Of a stretch of DNA of 12,071 bases, positions 1 through 12,071 are shown in pieces. This DNA is from Gemmatimonadota bacterium (GTDB taxonomy: Bacteria > Gemmatimonadota > Gemmatimonadetes > Longimicrobiales > Longimicrobiaceae), in the NCBI GenBank assembly GCA_019240375.1, contig JAFAYN010000250.1, positions 1 through 12,071 of the forward strand. Direction: 5' to 3'. The position numbers and the translations under genes were made by a program. The notes beneath the pieces are model-generated. The model did not search any database. It was not told where the DNA came from and saw nothing but the letters and a program-made list of their open reading frames with translations. Every line of letters begins with the position of its first letter. Positions within the stretch are counted from its first letter, which is position 1.

Positions 1-47
1 CCGTAGGCCAGGTTGGCGTTGTCCTCCACCACCAGGATCCGGCTCAT
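1..47 (-). CDS. Response regulator, N-terminal fragment (receiver domain start)
   Basis: Only the first 15 codons are in the window; the gene continues past base 1. They read MSRILVVEDNANLAY, the usual first beta strand of a CheY-like receiver domain. The acidic pair E8-D9 would help bind Mg2+ next to the phosphorylated Asp, which is outside the window. The ATG at 47-45 overlaps the TGA of the histidine kinase at 46-44 as ATGA, so the two are very likely co-transcribed and translationally coupled, and this protein is the expected phospho-acceptor of that kinase. A purine-rich stretch (GAGAGAGGG) lies directly before the ATG inside the kinase's last codons. The output domain (OmpR/PhoB-type winged helix, NtrC-type or other) cannot be seen. 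Confidence 0.85.
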   Translation of the reverse strand, partial: MSRILVVEDNANLAY

Positions 48-1786
48 CCCTCTCTCACTCCCGCGATGGACGTGGACGGACGAGCGGCCTCCCCGGGAGG
101 GCCGGCGTGGACCGCGCCGGGGAGCTCCACGACGAAGCGGGCCCCGCCGCCGGGGGCGTCCTCCACCACCACCCTGCCGCCGTGCAGTTCCACCAGGTCG
201 CGCACCACGGCCAGCCCGATCCCGCTCCCCCCGGTAGCCGAGCTGGCGTCGCGCTCCAGGCGGCGGTACGGCTCCCAGATCCGCGAGCGCTCCTCGGGGG
301 GGACGCCCGGCCCCTGGTCGTCCACCTGGATGCGGACCGCGAATCCCTCGATCGCCATCCCCACCCGCACGCACTGCCCGCGGGGGCCGTACTTGGCCGC
401 GTTGTCCAGCAGGTTGAGGAGCACCTGGCGCAGGGCGTCCCGGTCCACCCGGACCACCACGCCGGGCTCCAGCGCGGTGGCGAACTCCACCCCGCGGGTC
501 CGGGCCAGGGGGGCGAAGGAGTCCACGATCTCCCGGAGCAGCGGGCCGGCCTCCACCGGCTCGGGGAAGACCCGCCCGGAACCGCGCTGCGCCCGCGAGA
601 AGTGGAGGATGTTCTCCACCAGGTAGGTGAGCCGCTGCGACTCCTCGTTGATGATGCGGACGGAGCGGCGCCGCTGGTCGTCGGTGCGGAGCCGACCGGA
701 CTCCAGCGTTTCCGAGAAGAGGCGGATCTGCGCGAGCGGGGTGCGCAGCTCGTGCGACACCCCGCTGACGAAGTCCTCGCGCAGCCGGAAGAGCTCCTGC
801 TGGCGCCGGAGCTGCACGATGGCGACGCAAACCAGGGTGAGCGTGAGGGCGAAGACGGTGAGGAGGACGGGGAGGCGGGAGCGGGCGCCGTCGTCGTCCG
901 CCACCAGGCGCGCGGCCACCTCCGGCCGCACCGACACCCGGGTGGTCACCCCGGACAGGAGCCCGCCGGGGTGGTCCACCACCTCGGCCGGAGAGGCCGT
1001 TTCGGTGCCGAAGTTCCCGGTCTTGGCGACCAGCCACATGTCTTCGGGGGGGCGGACGGCGGAGTCGGCGGGGGAGCGGTACAGGGTGTGTCCGTCGTCA
1101 GCAACGATCTGGATGGCGAGGGCGTGTCCGCTGGAGGCTCCGCCGCGCAGCGCGACGGGGAGGAGCGGCGTGCCGCGCACCGTTTCGCGGAAGGCGGCTC
1201 CGGCGACGCCCGGCGCGTCCACCGTGAAGCCGTACGTGCGCGCCCCCCCCGCTCCCGGCACGGTCGCGTACGCCGCCAGCAGCTCCCCCGTCCCGGTCCG
1301 CGCCACGCGAACCGGGGGGACGCCGGTCCCGGACGCGGCGGGGAGCGCGAGCGCGGCGAGCCACTCCCGCAGCTCCGGGGCGTCGCCGGCCAGGGCGACC
1401 GTGCGCGACGCACCGCGCTGGTCCACCCGGAAGACGTGGCGCACCGCGCCGGGGCACCCGCACCACCGCATCCCGGCGCGCACCCGCGCCGCGAACCCGT
1501 CCAGCTCCGCGGCGGGGTCGCCCGGCGGGGCCGCGGGCGGAGGGAGGGCGCGGAGGGCGGCGGCCCCCAGGTCGCGGGCGAGCGCGGCTTCGGTGCCGCG
1601 CAGCAGTTCCCAGGTGGCGAAGGCGGCGTACCCGCGGAGGGCGCGCCGGGTGGAGCGGATCTCGGAGCGCGCGGCGTCCTGCGCCTGGTACGCCAGCACC
1701 CCCGAAAGGGCGAGCATCAGGAGGAGGAGCACGACCAGGAAGGCCGAGCCGGGGGCCATGCGGGAGGGGCGCCGCGCGGAGATCAT
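44..1786 (-). CDS. Membrane sensor histidine kinase (HisKA + HATPase_c)
   Basis: A 580-residue sensor kinase that should autophosphorylate on His345 and pass the phosphate to the response regulator encoded just downstream. A short basic N-terminus is followed by TM1 at about residues 14-33, a sensor region of about 270 residues presumably outside the cytoplasmic membrane (34-303), and TM2 at about 305-325. HisKA follows almost at once, with no room for a HAMP domain. The phospho-acceptor H-box is SHELRTP (344-350). The N-box LLNLLDNAAKYG has Asn462, the G1 box is DDQGPG (489-494) and the G2 box is GGSGIG (519-524), so all catalytic motifs are present. The sensor region matches no family I recognise; it carries a WCGCP motif with Cys109 and Cys111. 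The ATG at 1786 is preferred because GAGG lies 10 bases upstream; Met10 (1759) is an alternative but has no ribosome site. The gene sits 129 bases after the PKS-NRPS gene, behind a hairpin, so it may be a separate unit. The signal is unknown. Confidence 0.93.
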   Translation of the reverse strand: MISARRPSRMAPGSAFLVVLLLLMLALSGVLAYQAQDAARSEIRSTRRALRGYAAFATWELLRGTEAALARDLGAAALRALPPPAAPPGDPAAELDGFAARVRAGMRWCGCPGAVRHVFRVDQRGASRTVALAGDAPELREWLAALALPAASGTGVPPVRVARTGTGELLAAYATVPGAGGARTYGFTVDAPGVAGAAFRETVRGTPLLPVALRGGASSGHALAIQIVADDGHTLYRSPADSAVRPPEDMWLVAKTGNFGTETASPAEVVDHPGGLLSGVTTRVSVRPEVAARLVADDDGARSRLPVLLTVFALTLTLVCVAIVQLRRQQELFRLREDFVSGVSHELRTPLAQIRLFSETLESGRLRTDDQRRRSVRIINEESQRLTYLVENILHFSRAQRGSGRVFPEPVEAGPLLREIVDSFAPLARTRGVEFATALEPGVVVRVDRDALRQVLLNLLDNAAKYGPRGQCVRVGMAIEGFAVRIQVDDQGPGVPPEERSRIWEPYRRLERDASSATGGSGIGLAVVRDLVELHGGRVVVEDAPGGGARFVVELPGAVHAGPPGEAARPSTSIAGVREG

Positions 1787-1815
1787 GGCTCGATCGCCTC
1801 GGTCGCGGGTGGGCG

Positions 1816-1838
1816 CGGGGAGAGCGGGATGCTCCCCG
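1816..1838 (-). other. Small secondary hairpin in kinase leader
   Basis: CGGGGAG and CTCCCCG form a perfect 7-bp inverted repeat (1816-1822 with 1832-1838) around a 9-base loop. It lies directly after the U run of the larger hairpin and 29 bases before the kinase start codon. It could be part of a tandem terminator or a leader structure, but a 7-bp GC palindrome is easily found by chance in such GC-rich DNA. Confidence 0.25.
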
Positions 1839-1882
1839 AAAAGCTACACCCGCACCCGGCCGGGAGGCCAGGCGCGGGTGTA
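1839..1882 (-). terminator. Probable intrinsic terminator of the NRPS/PKS operon
   Basis: On the minus strand two 17-base arms (1882-1866 and 1861-1845) pair around a 4-base loop UCCC. The stem is unbroken if two G-U pairs are allowed. On the plus strand those two pairs become A-C mismatches, so the structure is specific to minus-strand RNA. It is followed by GCUUUU at 1844-1839, a short U run, while no T run follows it on the plus strand. It begins 34 bases after the PKS-NRPS stop codon. The U run is only four bases, so termination may be partial. The outer parts TACACCCGC / GCGGGTGTA are also a perfect inverted repeat and could be a protein-binding dyad instead. Confidence 0.6.
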
Positions 1883-1915
1883 ATGAACTGGTAAAACCGC
1901 CGGGGCGGACGGGGC

Positions 1916-8357
<6,442 letters not shown>

Positions 8358-8365
<8 letters not shown>

Positions 8366-11300
8366 CTCGTTTTCCTCGTACGTTCGGGCCGGGCGCGCGC
8401 CCGGCCCTTGCGGCTCGTTGCTGGAGGGTGCGCGACCGGCGCGCGTCGGCGCGGTCCTGGCTCCCGGCGACCGGGGCGTCCGCCTCCTCCCGCCGGTCGA
8501 GGCGGGCGGCCAGCGCGCCCAGGGTGCGGTGCTCGAACAGCTCGATCAGCGGGACCCGGTCGCCGAAGCGCTCCCGCAGACGGGAGTGGATCCGCACCAT
8601 CAGGAGCGAGTGCCCGCCCAGGTCGAAGAAGTTGTCGTTGACCCCCACCCGCTCGACGCCCAGCACCTCCTCCCAGATCTCCGCCACCGCCCGCTCCGTG
8701 GCGGTGATCGGCGCGGCGTACTCCCGCGCCGGGCCCGCGGCGTCGGGGGCGGGGAGGGCGCGGTGGTCCACCTTCCCCGTGGGGGCGAGGGGGAGGGCGT
8801 CCAGCGTCACGAAGGCGGAGGGGACCATGTGCTCGGGGAGACGGCCGCGCAGCCGGGCCCGCAGCTCCCCCTCGTCCGGGGCTCCTCCCGCGGCGGGAAC
8901 GAGGTAGGCGACCAGCCGCGGCTCGCCGTGACCCTCCGCACGAGCCGCGACCACCACGTCGCGGATCCCCGGGTGCTCGCGGAGCGCCGCCTCGATCTCG
9001 CCGGGCTCCACCCGGAAGCCACGCACCTTGACCTGCCGGTCGACGCGCCCCAGGAACTCCGGGACCCCGTCTTGGCGGCGGCGCACCCGGTCGCCGGTGC
9101 GGTAGAGGCGCGCGCCGGGCTCCCCCCCGAACGGGTCGGGGACGAAGCGCTCCGCGGTCAGCTCCGGCCGGCCAAAGTACCCGCGCGCCACCCCCGCCCC
9201 GCCGACGCACAGCTCGCCGGGGACCCCCACCGGGACCGGCTCGCCCATGGCGTCGCAGACGTACAGGCGCACGTTCCCCAGCGGCCGTCCCAGCGGGTAC
9301 CCCTCGCCCCGGTCGCCGGGGAGGAGGAGGTGCGAGGCGCAGTCGACGGTGGTCTCGGTGGGACCATAGGCGACCCGCAGCTCCGCGCCGGGGAAGGCGG
9401 CCCGCATCTCGTCCACCAGCTCCGGGGCCACCCGGTCGCCGCCCACGAACGCGCGCCTCAGCCGGGGGAGCGTCCCGCCCCCGGAAGTGCGCGCCCACTC
9501 GGCGATCCGGCCCATCAGCGCCGGCACCGCCTGGATCACGGTGGCGCGGGGGAGCACGTCCGCCATCCGGCCCACGTCCAGCACCTGCTCGTGGGAGACC
9601 ACGCGCGTGGCGGCGCCGAACGCCAGGGGGAGGAGGGTTTCCAGGATCCAGACGTCGAAGGAGAAGCTGGTCAGGTTCAGGACCTCGTCCCCCGGCCCGA
9701 CCCCGGCGTCCTCGCCGGAAGCGAGGACGATGTTGCGCAGGTTCCCGTGCTCCACCATCACCCCCTTGGGGCGGCCGGTGGACCCGGAGGTGTAGATCAC
9801 GTACGCGAGGGAGTCCGGCCCCACCACGGAAGGAACCGGGTCGGCGCTCTCCCGCTCGACCTCGGGCCAGTCGCGGTCCAGGCACACGGTCTCCGCCCCG
9901 GAGGCAGGGAGCGCCCCCAGCAGCCGCTCGCGCGTCACCAGCACCGCCGCGCGGACGTCCGCCACCATGTGCGCCAGCCGCTCGGGCGGGTAGGCGGGGT
10001 CGAGGGGGACGTACGCGCCCCCCGCGCGGAGGACGCCGAGCACCGCGACCAGCATCTCCGGGCCGCGCTCCAGGCAGACGCCCACCCGGCTCTCCGGGCC
10101 GACGCCCCGCCCGCGGAGGTAGCGGGCCAGCCGGTTGGCCCGCTCTTCCAGCTCGGCGAAGCGGAGCCCCCCCTCGCCGAACGCCACCGCCACCGCGTCG
10201 GGGTGCTCCGCCGCCCGGGCCGACACCATCTCGTGGGCCAGCGCCGCGCCGGGGTACGCCCGCCCGGTGTCGTTCCACTCCGACAGCACCTGGCGCCGCT
10301 CGGCCTCGTCCAGCAGCGACAGCTCGTCCAGCGCCCGCTCCGGACCGGCGGCGATCCCGGACAGGAGCGCGCGCAGGTGCCGACCGACGCGCTCCACCGC
10401 CCCGGCGGCGAAGCGCCCCGGGTCGTACTCGAGCTGCAGCGTCATCTCGGCGCCGATGTCCACCCCCAGCAGCAGCGGGTAGCTGGTCTGCTGCTCGGCG
10501 TCGGCGAGGCGTACCTCCACGCGCCGCTCGGTGGCCCCCATGGCGGCGGGGACGGGGTAGTTCTCGAAGACGACGGCGGTCTCGAAGAGCGGCTCCCCCG
10601 CGGGGACCTCGCTCCAGCGCTGCACCTGCACCAGTGGGACGTACCCGTGCTCGCGCACCGCCACGTTCCGCCGCTGCAGCGCGCCCAGCCACTCCGGGAG
10701 CCGCGCCCGGCCGGGGACCGGGACGCGGACGGGAAGGGTGTTGATGAAGAGCCCGACCATCTCCTCCACCCCTTCCAGCTCGTGGGGGCGTCCGGAGACC
10801 ACGGCCCCGAAGACCACCTCGTCCTCGCCCGAGTAGCGCGACAGGAGCAGCGTCCACGCCCCCTGCACCAGCGTGTTCAGCGTGAGCCCGTGCCGCCGCC
10901 CCGCCGCCTGCAGCGCACGGGTCTCGGCGGCGGGGAGGCGCACCACCCGCTCCAGGTGCCCGGCGTCCGCCGTCCTCGCCGCGGCCGGGAGGTCCACGCC
11001 CAGCGGGGTCGGCGCCGCGAAGCCGGCCAGCTCCCGCCTCCAGAACCGCTCCGCCTCCGCGACGTCCTGCCGTCCCAGCCAGGCGACGTACTCCCGGTAG
11101 GGGCGCGCCGGGGGGAGGTGCGCCTCCTGGCCCGCGGCGAAGGCGTCGTACAGGGCGGCCACGTCGCGGAGCGCCAGGGGGAGGCTCCACCCGTCCATGA
11201 CCAGGTGGTGGTGCGTCCACACCATCCGGTGCACGTCGTCCCCGGTGCGGAAGAGGAGCACCCGCATCAGCGGCGCGTGGGCCGGGTCGAAGCCGCGCAC

Positions 11301-12071
11301 CCGGTCGTCCCGCAGGTACGCCCTGAGGTGGGCCTCCCGCTCCGCCTCCGGCATGCCGCGCCAGTCTTCCCGGTACACGGGGACGGGGGCGGTCCGGTGC
11401 ACCACCTGCACCGGGCTCTCCATCCCCTCCCAGGCGAAGGAGGTGCGCAGCGCGGCGTAGCGGTCCACCACCCCCTGCCACGCCCGGACCAGGGCGTCCA
11501 CGTCCAGCTCGCCGACCAGGTCGAAGCCGAACTGCACCACGTACGCCCCCGCCGCCGGGGACATCAGCGAGTGGAAGAGCATCCCCTCCTGCATCGGGGT
11601 GAGCGGGTACGCGTCCTCCACTTCCCCCACCGGCACCCGGTCCAGCACGCGCTCCAGCAGGGCCGGGTCGAAGCGGCGCGGCTCCGGCTCCACCTCGGTC
11701 CCGCCGCCGCACGCCCGCGCCAGCTCGGCCAGCGTGGGGTGCTCGAAGAGCTGCCGCGGCGCCAGGTGCAGCCCCGCCTCCCGCGCGCGGGAGGCCACCT
11801 GGATGGACAGGATCGAGTCGCCGCCGAGCTGGAAGAAGCCGTCGTGCGCCCCCACCCGCTCCACGCGCAGCACCTCCTCCCAGATCCTCGCCAGCGTCCG
11901 CTCGACCGGGGTGCGCGGCTCCACCCGGACGCTCCCCTGCACCTCGGGCGCGGGGAGGGCGGCGCGGTCCAGCTTGCCGCTGGGGGTGAGCGGGAGCGCG
12001 TCCAGCGCCATGAAGGCTGCGGGGACCATGTAGTCTGGGAGGATCACCCGCAGCCGCTCCCGGAGCATCTC
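8358..12071 (-). CDS. Nonribosomal peptide synthetase, 3' part: (A)-PCP-C-A-PCP
   Basis: The reading frame is open to the window edge; residue 1 here is the Met at 12068, which lies inside an adenylation domain and is not the gene start. A10 of a truncated A domain is visible (SGKLDR, Lys32). PCP1 (about 55-118) has Ser85 in LGGDSI. C (about 153-600) has YPLTPMQEGMLFHSL and HHLVMDG (287-293). GFDPAHAPLMR, VVSGRPHELEGVEEMVGLFIN and VVFENYP also match, from memory, the SrfA-C condensation domain, a DCL type. A (about 617-1107) has A3 YTSGSTGRPKGV (759-770), A5 AYGPTETT and Lys1099. Aligned to GrsA, its code is DVLQFGAVD-K: D-x-L-Q-x-G is shared with glycine codes, but the last positions differ, so the substrate is open. 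PCP2 (about 1122-1190) has Ser1154 in GGHSL. The last 46 residues are Arg-rich and lack a domain; they may dock to the next protein. No epimerase or thioesterase is present. The stop overlaps the PKS-NRPS start by 8 bases, so the chain on PCP2 should pass to that KS. Confidence 0.95.
8373..8377 (-). promoter_or_regulatory. Ribosome binding site of the PKS-NRPS gene
   Basis: GAGGA on the minus strand lies 7 bases before the ATG at 8365-8363, inside the last codons of the upstream NRPS gene. It supports the chosen start, which leaves about 12 residues before the KS domain's first strand (EIAVIGTAGRFPGA). The start region reads ATGAGTGA, so the upstream TGA falls within the first codons and the two proteins are probably made in coupled fashion. 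Confidence 0.75.
9784..9809. repeat. 26-base identical segment, copy 2 (A3 motif region)
   Basis: This is the partner of 3306-3331, in the adenylation domain of the upstream NRPS gene and in the same reading frame. A second pair, 24 bases at 2645-2668 and 9129-9152, covers the RFVPDPF region between A7 and A8. Identity over silent positions in both places is compatible with recent duplication or gene conversion between A domains, or with strong codon bias. Confidence 0.7.

Larger units (their letters stand above)
1787..1915 (-). other. Intergenic gap between PKS-NRPS gene and kinase gene
   Basis: This 129-base gap is the only non-coding stretch in the window. Read on the minus strand it starts with a short AT-richer run (GTTTTACCAGTTCATTA), then a 17-bp hairpin, a GCTTTTC run, a smaller 7-bp hairpin and finally the weak ribosome site of the kinase gene. 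I see no convincing -35/-10 promoter pair for the kinase. A promoter must be here if the hairpin ends the biosynthetic transcript; otherwise the kinase is reached by read-through. Confidence 0.6.

Noticed and set aside
1757..1759. Met10 as the kinase start codon
   Set aside because: It has no ribosome site upstream, while the ATG at 1786 has GAGG at 10 bases. The upstream start keeps a basic N-terminus before TM1. The choice is not certain.
1881..1905. Promoter in the AT-richer stretch before the hairpin
   Set aside because: No pair of -35/-10 hexamers with acceptable spacing could be recognised on either strand.
10269..11612. Dual epimerisation/condensation domain in the NRPS gene
   Set aside because: Only the single HHLVMDG motif is visible. 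The N-terminal region (YPLTPMQEGMLFHSL) lacks the additional HH motif expected of dual E/C domains.
12066..12068. ATG at the window edge as the start of the NRPS gene
   Set aside because: It lies a few residues before A10 in the middle of an adenylation domain, and the frame remains open to the last base. The gene is cut by the window edge.

Overview
The window is a very GC-rich stretch (by eye above 70% G+C) whose real genes all lie on the minus strand. It holds the 3' end of a nonribosomal peptide / polyketide biosynthetic operon, followed downstream by the start of a two-component regulatory pair. Transcription runs from high to low coordinates. The long open frames on the plus strand are antisense shadows caused by base composition.

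Layout in transcription order. (1) 12071-8358: the 3' part of an NRPS gene that begins outside the window. It shows the end of an adenylation domain, a carrier, then a complete C-A-PCP module and a basic C-terminal tail. (2) 8365-1916: a complete hybrid PKS-NRPS gene of 2149 residues, KS-AT-ACP-C-A-PCP. It overlaps gene 1 by 8 bases and has a Shine-Dalgarno sequence inside the end of gene 1. (3) 1915-1787: a 129-base gap with a 17-bp G-U-containing hairpin and a short U run that fits a terminator for the biosynthetic operon. (4) 1786-44: a 580-residue membrane sensor histidine kinase. (5) 47-1: the first 15 codons of a response regulator, joined to the kinase by an ATGA stop/start overlap.

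How the genes work together. By assembly-line logic, gene 1 adds an amino acid to an upstream peptidyl chain and passes it to the KS of gene 2. The AT of gene 2 carries the malonyl-type HAFH motif, and there is no KR, DH or ER between AT and ACP, so the chain should gain an unreduced two-carbon unit. The C-A-PCP half then couples this beta-ketoacyl chain to another amino acid. The product on the last carrier would be an N-(beta-ketoacyl)-aminoacyl thioester, the kind of intermediate that can close by Dieckmann condensation to a tetramic acid. No thioesterase, reductase or cyclase domain follows the last PCP, and the next gene is the kinase. Release must therefore use an enzyme encoded elsewhere, or the chain passes to another protein.

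Organism. The GC content, the NRPS/PKS sequence style (for example ELTAERFVPDPF) and the membrane HisKA kinase suggest a GC-rich Gram-negative soil bacterium with large biosynthetic clusters. Longimicrobium-like Gemmatimonadota or Myxococcota are my best guesses, with low certainty. No RNA genes, mobile elements, CRISPR arrays or attachment sites were seen.
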